Assembly: GCA_025464915.1 (NCBI GenBank)
Contig: JAODNF010000326.1
Coordinates: 1 to 6,200, forward strand
DNA: 6,200 bases
Reading direction: 5' to 3'
Source of the DNA: Frankiales bacterium
Lineage (GTDB): Bacteria > Actinomycetota > Actinomycetes > Mycobacteriales > SCTD01
The notes below the pieces were generated by a model. The model had not been told where the DNA came from, ran no database searches, and saw nothing but the letters and a program-made list of their open reading frames with translations. The position numbers and the translations under genes were made by a program. Positions within the stretch are counted from its first letter, which is position 1. The number at the start of each line of letters is the position of its first letter. This document shows positions 1 to 5,270 of this stretch, piece by piece.

Positions 1-1038
1 GGGCTCCTGGAGTCGACGGCCGGCGTCCAGTACCGGCAGGGGCGCTACCGGGCCGCGCGCCGCACGTGCGAGCGGATCGTCGAGCTGACCGAGGGGACGA
101 GCGCCCGGCCGAGCTACGCGCACGCCCACATGCTGCTGCACGCCATCTACATCACCACCGGGGACGAGCGCCGGCGGCTGCACCGGACGCAGGCCCTCGA
201 GACCTACGTCGAGCTCGGTGATGTGCGAGGCCAGGCGCGCGCCCTCAACAACCTCGGCACCGACGCGTTCTACGAGTCGCGGTGGAGCGAGGCCGTGGAG
301 TACTTCGAGCGCAGCCGGCTCTGCGAGGCGGCTGACGCGAACGACGTCGGCGCCGCCATCTCCGACAGCAACATCGCGGAGGTGCTCTCGGACCAGGGCT
401 CCTTCGACGAGGCCCACACCCGCCTCACCCGCGCCCTGCGCACGTTCCGGGCCGGCGACTTCCCCCTGGGAGTGGCCGAGGTTCTCAACAACCTCGGCCG
501 CCTGGAAGCGAGACGCGCCGAGTGGGCTCGGGCCGAGAGCCACCTCGCCGAGGCCCGGCGCATCGTCGCCGACATCGGCGCCGACATGCTGCTGCCGGAC
601 GTCACGATCCGCGACGCGGAGCTGGCCGTCCTCCGCGGCCAGATCGACCGGGCCGAGGCCGTCCTCGACGCGTGCGCCGCTCTCCCCGAGTCGCGCACCG
701 AGATCGAGCTGCAGGCAGGTCAGCTGCGCGCCGTGATCGCCGCCCGCCGGGGGGAGGACGCGGTCGCCGAGGAGCTGCTGCGCGACGTGATCGCCGCGAC
801 CCCGGCGGGCAGCTTCTCCGGGGCGCTCGCCCGGCACTCGCTGGCCGTGCTGCTCCTCCGGGCGGGGCGCCCGGAGGCGGAGACGCACCGGCACGCCGCG
901 CTGGACACGCTGCGCCGGCTGGGCGTGCAGCAGTTCCGCGACCCGCTGGCCGGGGACGAGTCCGTCGTGATCGCCCTGCCCCAGGCGGTCGTGGACCTCA
1001 CCCAGCGGCAGGCCGAGCCTCAGGCGGCTGCGGTCTGA
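1..1038 (+). CDS. TPR-repeat protein, C-terminal part (5' end outside window)
   Basis: The reading frame is open from the first base and ends at the TGA at 1036-1038. The first ATG in this frame (130) is internal, because the residues before it already form a helical repeat, so this is a partial gene with 345 visible residues. The visible part is a helical tetratricopeptide array: repeat-like units begin near visible residues 4, 78 (ALNNLG), 118, 158 (VLNNLG) and 198, with the usual small residue/Tyr-Phe pattern and A-type helices of 'EAxxxFERS' or 'RAESHLAEA' kind. Such arrays bind proteins or peptides. In actinobacteria, long TPR tails of this style commonly end AAA-ATPase/LuxR-type regulators or class III adenylate/guanylate cyclases, but the catalytic or DNA-binding part would lie upstream, so which one this is cannot be told. 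No signal peptide or membrane segment is visible. The SDR gene starts 22 bases downstream with no terminator between, so co-transcription is possible. Confidence 0.85.
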   Translation, partial: GLLESTAGVQYRQGRYRAARRTCERIVELTEGTSARPSYAHAHMLLHAIYITTGDERRRLHRTQALETYVELGDVRGQARALNNLGTDAFYESRWSEAVEYFERSRLCEAADANDVGAAISDSNIAEVLSDQGSFDEAHTRLTRALRTFRAGDFPLGVAEVLNNLGRLEARRAEWARAESHLAEARRIVADIGADMLLPDVTIRDAELAVLRGQIDRAEAVLDACAALPESRTEIELQAGQLRAVIAARRGEDAVAEELLRDVIAATPAGSFSGALARHSLAVLLLRAGRPEAETHRHAALDTLRRLGVQQFRDPLAGDESVVIALPQAVVDLTQRQAEPQAAAV

Positions 1039-1060
1039 GGGCCGCCCCTACGCTGAGCCG

Positions 1061-1771
1061 ATGCCTGTCGCTCTCGTCACCGGTGCCTCCTCGGGGATCG
1101 GTGCTGCCACCGCCACCCGCCTCGTCGCCGAGGGGTGGGAGGTCGTCGGCGCTGCCCGTCGCCTCGACCGGCTGTCGCAGCTGAAGGGCGTCCGGCCCCA
1201 GGCCCTCGACGTCACCGACCCGCGCTCGGTGGAGCAGCTCGTCGACGCCGTACCCGTCTGCGACCTGCTCGTCGCCAACGCCGGCGGCGCCTTCGACCTC
1301 GACCCGGTCGGGTCGGCCGACGTGGACACGTGGGCCCGGATGTACGACGTCAACGTCCTCGGCCTGGTTCGCACGGTCCAGGCCGTGCTGCCTGCCCTCC
1401 GCGCCGCGAAGGGCCACGTCGTCATGACCGGCTCCACCGCCGGCCGCTGGGTCTACGAGGGGGGCGGCGGCTACGTCGCGGCGAAGCACGCGGTCGCCGC
1501 GCTCCGGGACACCCTCCGGCTCGAGGAGACCGACGTACGGGTCTCCGAGGTCGCGCCCGGCATGGTCGACACCGAGGAGTTCAGCCTGGTCCGCTTCGGC
1601 GGCGACGAGGCTCGCGCGCGGGCGGTCTACGAGGGCGTCGAGGCCCTCACCGCCAACGACGTCGCCGACGCGATCGTGTGGGTCGCCTCCCGACCCGCGC
1701 ACGTCAACATCGACCTCGTGCAGCTCACGCCCCTGCAGCAGCACGCCGTGCACAAGGTCGTGCGTGCCTAA
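1061..1771 (+). CDS. Short-chain dehydrogenase/reductase (SDR), YdfG-like
   Basis: This 236-residue protein is a complete classical SDR, a cytosolic NAD(P)(H)-dependent oxidoreductase with a Rossmann fold. It has the cofactor glycine motif TGASSGIG (residues 7-14), a basic AARRLDRL stretch after the second strand (31-38) that favours NADP(H), DVTD (50-53), NAGG (73-76), the catalytic Asn in the DVNVLG segment (N98), and the S125-Y138-K142 triad with exact classical spacing. The C-terminal half (PGMVDTEEFSLVRFGGDEA, then 'ALTxxDVADAIVWVASxPAHVNI') closely follows, from memory, E. coli YdfG, an NADP-dependent 3-hydroxy acid/serine dehydrogenase and 3-hydroxypropionate-forming reductase. The true substrate here is unknown. 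The ATG at 1061 is the natural start since the glycine motif begins six residues in; its ribosome binding site is weak. The stop overlaps the start of the methyltransferase gene by 8 bases, so the two are probably co-transcribed. Confidence 0.93.
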   Translation: MPVALVTGASSGIGAATATRLVAEGWEVVGAARRLDRLSQLKGVRPQALDVTDPRSVEQLVDAVPVCDLLVANAGGAFDLDPVGSADVDTWARMYDVNVLGLVRTVQAVLPALRAAKGHVVMTGSTAGRWVYEGGGGYVAAKHAVAALRDTLRLEETDVRVSEVAPGMVDTEEFSLVRFGGDEARARAVYEGVEALTANDVADAIVWVASRPAHVNIDLVQLTPLQQHAVHKVVRA

Positions 1772-2552
1772 GGAGAAGCGGTACACCGCGGGGCGCGCCC
1801 GCGCCCTCGGCCTCCCGACGCGAGGCACCACCAACCCCAACCGGCTGCGCCGCGTCGACCGGCACCTCGTCTCGGTGCACCAGACCCTCCTGCAGAGCGC
1901 CGCTGACCCGCTCGTCATCGACCTCGGCTACGGCGCCACCCCGATCACCGCCGTCGAGCTGCACCAGCGGGTCCGCGCGGTGCGCCGCAACGCCCGCGTC
2001 GTCGGGATCGAGATCGACCAGGCGCGCGTCGACGCGGCGCTTCCCGCGAAGGTGGAGGGTCTGGACTTCGTACGAGGTGGCTTCGAGCTCGCGGGCCTGC
2101 GGCCGCTCGTGATCAGGGCGCTCAACGTGCTCCGGCAGTACGACGAGACGGCCGCCTCCGAGGCCTGGCTGACGATGTGCGCCGGCCTGCAGCCCGGCGG
2201 CGTGCTGATCGAGGGCACCTGCGACGAGATCGGGCGCCGCGCGGCATGGGTCACGCTCGGTCCCTCCGGTCCCGTCTCGCTCACCCTGGCCGCTGCCGTC
2301 GAGCACCTCGACCGTCCCTCGTCGCTGGCCGAGCGGCTGCCGAAGGCGCTGATCCACCACAACGTCCCGGGCGAGCCGGTCCACGCGCTGCTCACCGCCC
2401 TCGACCGCGCCTGGGACGCCGCGGCTCCCGTCGGGACCTTCGGCAACCGCCAGCGGTGGGCCGCCATGTGCGCGTCGGTCGACTGGCCGACCGTCGGCCG
2501 CCCGCGCGACGGCGAGCTCACCGTGCCCTGGGACTCCGTCGCGCCACCCTGA
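1764..2552 (+). CDS. Class I SAM-dependent methyltransferase
   Basis: The 262-residue protein has the core of a class I (Rossmann-fold) methyltransferase. Motif I is VIDLGYGATP (residues 51-60), a D-x-G-x-G variant that binds S-adenosylmethionine. A strand ending GIEID (81-85) supplies the acidic residue for the ribose hydroxyls, a segment RALNVLRQY (119-127) lies at the motif IV position, and LQPGGVLIEG (142-151) matches the post-motif 'LxPGG' strand. The first 35 residues are rich in Arg/Lys, which might suit an RNA or other anionic substrate, but the substrate is unknown. The start is GTG at 1764, inside the end of the SDR gene (8-base overlap), with AAGG at 1754-1757 six bases upstream, so translation is probably coupled. 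The last codons (VPWDSVAPP) lie in DNA resembling the repeat element that follows, so the extreme C-terminus may derive from an element. Confidence 0.88.
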   Translation: MPKEKRYTAGRARALGLPTRGTTNPNRLRRVDRHLVSVHQTLLQSAADPLVIDLGYGATPITAVELHQRVRAVRRNARVVGIEIDQARVDAALPAKVEGLDFVRGGFELAGLRPLVIRALNVLRQYDETAASEAWLTMCAGLQPGGVLIEGTCDEIGRRAAWVTLGPSGPVSLTLAAAVEHLDRPSSLAERLPKALIHHNVPGEPVHALLTALDRAWDAAAPVGTFGNRQRWAAMCASVDWPTVGRPRDGELTVPWDSVAPP

Positions 2553-2560
2553 CCGCCGCG

Positions 2561-2618
2561 GTCCCTGGGACGTTCGGTCGCGACACGCCGGCGAGCCCCG
2601 TCGGAAAGTCCCAGGGAC
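2561..2618. repeat. 58-base inverted-repeat (hairpin) element, copy 1
   Basis: The element is bounded by perfect 11-base inverted arms, GTCCCTGGGAC at 2561-2571 and its reverse complement at 2608-2618. Pairing continues inward discontinuously (2573-2575 with 2604-2606). Each arm is itself nearly palindromic. The core contains TTCGGTCGCGACACGCCGG (2573-2591), shared exactly with copy 2. There is no reading frame of its own and no run of T after the hairpin, so it looks more like a REP/MITE-type dispersed hairpin than a standard intrinsic terminator. It begins 8 bases after the methyltransferase stop codon. Confidence 0.85.
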
Positions 2619-2643
2619 ACCGCGCGACCGGCTGAGCCGCTGG

Positions 2644-2701
2644 GTCCCTGGGACATTCGGTCGCGACACGCCGGAGAGTCCCGCCCAGAAGTCCCAGGGA
2701 C
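2644..2701. repeat. 58-base inverted-repeat (hairpin) element, copy 2
   Basis: Direct repeat of the element at 2561, same length and orientation, 83 bases downstream, with identical 11-base arms at 2644-2654 and 2691-2701. By eye the copies differ at 7 of 58 positions (one next to the left arm, the rest in the right half of the core), with both arms unchanged. That pattern suggests selection on, or recent copying of, the arms. It ends 21 bases before the MgtC-family start codon and just 3 bases before that gene's ribosome binding site, so folding in RNA could affect translation of that gene. Confidence 0.85.
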
Positions 2702-2704
2702 CGC

Positions 2705-2711
2705 AAGGGGA
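2705..2711 (+). promoter_or_regulatory. Ribosome binding site of the MgtC-family gene
   Basis: AAGGGGA lies 11 bases upstream of the ATG at 2723, a purine-rich Shine-Dalgarno-like sequence at slightly long spacing. It supports the 2723 start and lies directly after the second hairpin repeat. Confidence 0.6.
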
Positions 2712-2722
2712 GACTGCTGCGC

Positions 2723-3358
2723 ATGGGTCATGACCTGCTGCTGCTGCTCGTCGCTGCGGGGCTGGGCGGGGCGATCGGGCTGGAGCGGGAGTTCGGGGCA
2801 CAGCCGGCCGGGTTCCGGACGCACGTGCTCGTCAGCCTCGGCGCCGCGCTCTTCACGATCGCGGGTGCCGACGCCGCCCATGCCGACCCGACCCGCGTCG
2901 CCGCGCAGGTCGTCACCGGCATCGGGTTCCTCGGCGCCGGCGCGATCCTGCGCGACGGCGGGAGCGTCAAGGGGCTGACGACGGCCGCGAGCCTGTTCGT
3001 CACGGCTGCCGTCGGCGTCGCGTGCGGCCTCGACAGCGCCGCCCTCGCGGCGATCGCCGTCGGCGTCGCGCTGGTCGTCCTCACCGGCCTGAAGCAGCTC
3101 GAGCGCGAGTACTTCCCGCGCCGCCGCGGCCATCCCGTGCTGCTCGAGATCATCGACACCGCCGACGTCCGCGCGGTCGTCGGCGCGGCGCGGACCGTCC
3201 TCGACTGCGACGTCAGCGTCCGCAAGGTCGACCGGGGCCACAGCGACCGGACGGTGGTGACGCTGTCGAGCCCGCTGCACAAGGGCTACGACCTGCTCGA
3301 CCTCGCCGTCCGGCTGCGCGCCCTCGACGGCGTCGTGGGGGTCGAGCTCGGCTCGTAG
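2723..3358 (+). CDS. MgtC/SapB family membrane protein
   Basis: The 211-residue protein has the full MgtC/SapB layout. An N-terminal membrane domain of about five hydrophobic segments (roughly residues 4-20, 34-50, 60-76, 86-103 and 106-123) carries the family motifs GLEREF (19-24), PAGFRTHVLVSLGAALF (28-44), VVTGIGFLGAGAILRDG (63-79) and VKGLTTAAS (82-90). A basic linker (EREYFPRRRG, 127-136) leads to a soluble C-terminal domain (about 138-211) resembling the ACT-like domain of these proteins. In Salmonella, MgtC is a virulence factor for low-magnesium and intracellular survival that inhibits the F1Fo ATP synthase; many free-living bacteria carry family members of unknown role, and nothing here links this one to virulence. 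The start is supported by AAGGGGA upstream. The next gene follows within about 10 bases. No magnesium-responsive leader is recognisable; the upstream gap holds the two hairpin repeats. Confidence 0.93.
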   Translation: MGHDLLLLLVAAGLGGAIGLEREFGAQPAGFRTHVLVSLGAALFTIAGADAAHADPTRVAAQVVTGIGFLGAGAILRDGGSVKGLTTAASLFVTAAVGVACGLDSAALAAIAVGVALVVLTGLKQLEREYFPRRRGHPVLLEIIDTADVRAVVGAARTVLDCDVSVRKVDRGHSDRTVVTLSSPLHKGYDLLDLAVRLRALDGVVGVELGS

Positions 3359-3360
3359 GG
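3357..3360 (+). promoter_or_regulatory. Likely ribosome binding site choosing the 3369 GTG
   Basis: AGGG overlaps the MgtC-family stop codon and lies 8 bases before the GTG at 3369. The alternative in-frame GTG at 3360 would have no purine-rich sequence at usable distance, so this site favours the later start. Confidence 0.4.
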
Positions 3361-3368
3361 TGGGCGTC

Positions 3369-3797
3369 GTGGACGCTGACGACATCCTGGTCAACAACGG
3401 CAAGCGCGACCTGACCCTCAACGAGCTCGCCCGGATGCAGCCCGGCATGGACCGGTTGATGGCGGAGGTCGGGCCGCGCCTGCACCGGTGCTACTTCGCG
3501 GCGAGAGCCGGCAACTGGCCGCTCGCCGCCTACTACAGCAAGTCCGCGGTGAAGCAGCTCGCGATGTCCGCCGAGTCGAGGCCGAAGTACGAGCCCGAGA
3601 TGACGGCGTACCTCCGCGACGACTACGCCCCCGTCACCGCCGCCATCAAGGCGCAGGACCTCGAGGCGTTCGAGGCCGCGTGGACCGTCATGGTGGACCG
3701 GGCCAACGCGCTGCACGGGGTGTTCGGCAAGCCCTACATCGGGTGGAAGACGCCGGAGAACCCGCCCGACGACCTCGACCTGCGCGCAGGCATGTGA
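3369..3797 (+). CDS. Hypothetical small soluble helical protein
   Basis: I do not recognise a characterised family. From the GTG at 3369 the product has 142 residues and begins MDADDILVNNGKRDLTLNEL; the in-frame GTG at 3360 would add three residues (MGV) but lacks a ribosome binding site. No signal peptide, membrane segment or cysteine-metal motif is present (one Cys, residue 41). The sequence looks all-helical: a helix from about 15 to 36 (LNELARMQPGMDRLMAEVG), aromatic-rich helices with RCYFAARAGNWPLAAYYSKSAVKQL (40-64), then YEPEMTAYLRDDYAPVTAAIKA and LEAFEAAWTVMVDRANALHGVFG (98-120), ending in an extended Pro/Asp tail (WKTPENPPDDLDL). Conserved-looking Trp, Tyr and His residues could form a small-molecule pocket, which is speculation. 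It starts 10 bases after the MgtC-family stop and a strong terminator follows, so it is probably the last gene of that transcript. Confidence 0.82.
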   Translation: MDADDILVNNGKRDLTLNELARMQPGMDRLMAEVGPRLHRCYFAARAGNWPLAAYYSKSAVKQLAMSAESRPKYEPEMTAYLRDDYAPVTAAIKAQDLEAFEAAWTVMVDRANALHGVFGKPYIGWKTPENPPDDLDLRAGM

Positions 3798-3801
3798 ACG
3801 A

Positions 3802-3847
3802 GAAGACCCCCGCCGCCGTCCGGGAAGGGACGGTGACGGGGGTCTTC
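3802..3847. terminator. Strong intrinsic terminator hairpin after the left gene cluster
   Basis: Arms 3802-3821 and 3828-3847 pair over 20 positions (one C-A mismatch and one G-T wobble) around a 6-base loop (GGGAAG). The plus-strand 3' side runs into GGTCTTCCTC, a weak pyrimidine tract as is common in high-GC actinobacteria. It lies 4 bases after the stop at 3797 and clearly ends the MgtC/hypothetical transcript. The symmetric stem could also stop transcripts arriving from the convergent ssgB-like gene. Confidence 0.85.
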
Positions 3848-3878
3848 CTCGCTCACTGGGGCCGGGTACCGCTCGCGT

Positions 3879-3896
3879 CCCCCACCACCGTGGGGG
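3879..3896. terminator. Second small hairpin between convergent genes
   Basis: CCCCCAC (3879-3885) and GTGGGGG (3890-3896) form a perfect 7-base stem with a 4-base loop. It lies in the 146-base convergent gap, 48 bases past the ssgB-like stop. It lacks a T tract, so it could be an accessory terminator for the minus-strand transcript or simply a stable GC hairpin. No gene is evident in the rest of the gap. Confidence 0.4.
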
Positions 3897-3943
3897 TCGA
3901 GCCGCAGGTCGCCGCGTTGCGGGCCGGCTGACCCAGTCGGGAG

Positions 3944-4366
3944 CTAGAGCGAGAGCAGGAGGGCGAGCTCGGCGTCGAGGTCGACGACCTCGGCCTCGGC
4001 CCCGGTGGGGACGGCGACGTAGGTCTGCTGGAGGAACTCGACGAGCGCGTCGCGGTCGATCTCGAACAGGGCCGAGCCGGACGGCGAGGCCATCGCGAGG
4101 TTGACGACGCGGTCGGTGCCGTGCAGGGCGGGCCAGACGCGGACGTCGCCCTCGCCGACCGCGGCGGCGATGCCGTCGGTGAGCAGCTGGCGGGCGAACA
4201 TCCACTCGACGATGCCGTCGCCCTCGCCGCCGGTCTGGAACGCGACGCGGACGGCCCACGGGTCGATGACGTCGTAGCGCAGGTTGGCGATCACGGGGAG
4301 GGACGGGCCGCCCGGGACGACCAGGTGGAGCTCGATCTCGGCGGTAACGGTGGCGATGGGGTTCAT
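3944..4366 (-). CDS. ssgB: SsgA/SsgB-family sporulation and cell-division regulator
   Basis: The 140-residue product matches the SsgA-like protein (SALP) family, closest by eye to SsgB of Streptomyces (about 137 residues). Shared features in order: an N-terminal beta-rich segment TVTAEIELHLVVPG (6-19), LPVIANLRYDVIDPWAVRVAF (23-43), VEWMFARQLL (53-62), GDVRVWP (73-79), SPSGSALFEIDRDALVEFL (94-112) and a terminal DLDAELALLL (129-138). In Streptomyces, SsgB with SsgA recruits FtsZ to future sporulation septa. In an organism that may not sporulate, a general septation role is the inference. I chose the ATG at 4366 rather than the upstream in-frame GTG at 4468: an AAGGA site lies 10 bases before it, the length then matches SsgB, and the 34 extra residues (Pro/Thr-rich) do not resemble the family. 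The gene stands alone after a 190-base gap, suggesting its own promoter. The symbol rests on similarity recalled from memory. Confidence 0.9.
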   Translation of the reverse strand: MNPIATVTAEIELHLVVPGGPSLPVIANLRYDVIDPWAVRVAFQTGGEGDGIVEWMFARQLLTDGIAAAVGEGDVRVWPALHGTDRVVNLAMASPSGSALFEIDRDALVEFLQQTYVAVPTGAEAEVVDLDAELALLLSL

Positions 4367-4376
4367 CTGGGTGAAG

Positions 4377-4381
4377 TCCTT
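4377..4381 (-). promoter_or_regulatory. Ribosome binding site of the ssgB-like gene
   Basis: On the minus strand AAGGA is followed by 10 bases and then the ATG at 4366. This decides the start in favour of the short, SsgB-sized product over the GTG at 4468. Confidence 0.6.
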
Positions 4382-4464
4382 CGAGGTGGTGGGTGGGGGT
4401 GTTGCGGCGACGTGCAGGTCAACGAGCCCCGCCAGGCCTGGTGACGGTCTTCCGTGAGCTTCAC

Positions 4465-4489
4465 TCACCCGGGTGACGACCAGATCTGG
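4465..4489. promoter_or_regulatory. Two adjacent perfect palindromes upstream of the ssgB-like gene
   Basis: TCACCCGGGTGA (4465-4476) and CCAGATCTGG (4480-4489) are both perfect palindromes, 3 bases apart, in the 190-base gap (4367-4556) between the hydrolase stop and the ssgB-like start. They lie about 100-125 bases upstream of the start codon, where operators for dimeric regulators could sit. I cannot assign a regulator, and no confident -35/-10 pair is visible. The rest of the gap is a C-rich leader on the coding strand and no small gene is evident. Confidence 0.35.
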
Positions 4490-4556
4490 ACATCTGCGGG
4501 CAAGCTCTGACGAGATCCTCCCCTAGTCCCCCCTCTCTCACATCCGCCGGGCGCCG

Positions 4557-5270
4557 TCAGGACCCTTCACCCAGATGGCCCAGCACGAGGGCACGGAACT
4601 CCTCGCGGAAGCTCCACAGCACCCCCGGGCCAGGGAAGACGTGCAGGGCGGCGCGCGGGAGGGCGGCCGCCAGGTCGCGTGCCACGGCTGCCGGGTGGAC
4701 GGGGTCGCCCTCCTGGGCGAGCACCAGCACGTCGGTCTCGATCGCCCCCAGCAGCGCGAGGTCCGGCACCGGGGCCTCGGTCAGGTCCCGCAGCAGGGCC
4801 AGCAGGCCCGGTGAGGAGAGCAGGTACGACGTGCGGACCTCGACGTAGCCCGACGCGCTCGCGGCCGCCGGCAGCTCCCCCCGGACCCAGTCGAGCACTC
4901 GTGACCGGTCACCCGCGGCAAGGGCGTCGACCAGGCCCTCCCTCCGGACCGGGGGCTGGTCGAGGGCGGCGGGCAGGAACAGCACCGCCTTCGCGTAGCG
5001 GTCGGGCACCTGCGTGAGCAGCCGCAGGACGGTGTGGGCACCCAGGGAGACGCCGAGCGCCTGGGTGGCATCGGGCGCGGCGGCGTCGAGGTCGGCGGCC
5101 AGCTCGTCGTAGCCCACCTGCGACGGCGCGGGAGCCGAGCCGTGCCCACGTGCCTCGTAGAACACCTTCGTCCCCGGGACGCCCGACAGCAGCGGGCGGG
5201 TCTCGGCGATCGAGGCGCCGAACCCGTGGGCAGCGACTGTGACTGGCAGGCCGCTGCCCGTGACTGTCAC
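4557..5270 (-). CDS. Alpha/beta-hydrolase fold protein
   Basis: The 237-residue product has the alpha/beta-hydrolase layout: strand plus oxyanion loop VAAHGFGAS (12-20), FYEARGHGSAP (37-47) in the usual 'D-x-RGHG-x-S' position, nucleophile elbow GVSLGAHT (73-80) with Ser75, a helical cap region (about 103-165), VLVLAQEGDPVHP (181-193) carrying the likely acid Asp189, and a final strand/helix LHVFPGPGVLWSFREEF. The catalytic His normally found just before that last helix is not obvious: the position reads PGPGVLW. It is probably a cytosolic esterase/lipase-like enzyme or a non-enzymatic relative; the substrate is unknown. The GTG at 5270 shares four bases (GTGA) with the DUF2516 stop, so translation is probably coupled. 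The open frame extends upstream to 5489, but that part is Arg-rich, overlaps DUF2516 in another frame and is not part of the fold. Confidence 0.86.
   Translation of the reverse strand: MTVTGSGLPVTVAAHGFGASIAETRPLLSGVPGTKVFYEARGHGSAPAPSQVGYDELAADLDAAAPDATQALGVSLGAHTVLRLLTQVPDRYAKAVLFLPAALDQPPVRREGLVDALAAGDRSRVLDWVRGELPAAASASGYVEVRTSYLLSSPGLLALLRDLTEAPVPDLALLGAIETDVLVLAQEGDPVHPAAVARDLAAALPRAALHVFPGPGVLWSFREEFRALVLGHLGEGS

Noticed and set aside
998..1918. 306-codon minus-strand open frame opposite the SDR
   Set aside because: Antisense shadow of a gene with an intact SDR catalytic triad; no domain is recognisable.
2561..2701. Minimal CRISPR array
   Set aside because: Only two units of 58 bases with an internal inverted repeat and a 25-base gap; no further repeats, no cas genes, and the repeats are too long and imperfect.
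1725..2801. 358-codon minus-strand open frame covering both hairpin repeats
   Set aside because: It lies antisense to recognised genes, and its repeated 'SRPNVPGT'-type stretches are just translations of the 58-base elements. The repeats passing through the frame are not evidence of a protein.
1928..3448. 506-codon open frame on the minus strand
   Set aside because: It is antisense to the methyltransferase and MgtC-family genes, which have clear family motifs. The translation is Arg/Ala/Asp-rich without recognisable domains, and long antisense frames are expected in GC-rich DNA.
3856..3936. Long imperfect pairing between ACTGGG near 3856 and CCCAGT near 3932
   Set aside because: Only short arms match, over a loop of about 70 bases; this is likely by chance in such GC-rich DNA and weaker than the 3802-3847 hairpin.
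3213..4259. 348-codon minus-strand open frame
   Set aside because: It runs through the terminator and opposite the small hypothetical gene, and overlaps the ssgB-like gene in another frame; the composition is Arg/Pro-rich noise.
4121..4444. 107-codon plus-strand open frame opposite the ssgB-like gene
   Set aside because: Antisense to a clearly recognisable SsgB-type protein, no ribosome binding site or domain.
4367..4468. N-terminal extension of the ssgB-like protein from the GTG at 4468
   Set aside because: The extra 34 residues are unlike the family, no good ribosome binding site precedes that GTG, and it falls inside a perfect palindrome. The ATG at 4366 gives the usual SsgB length.
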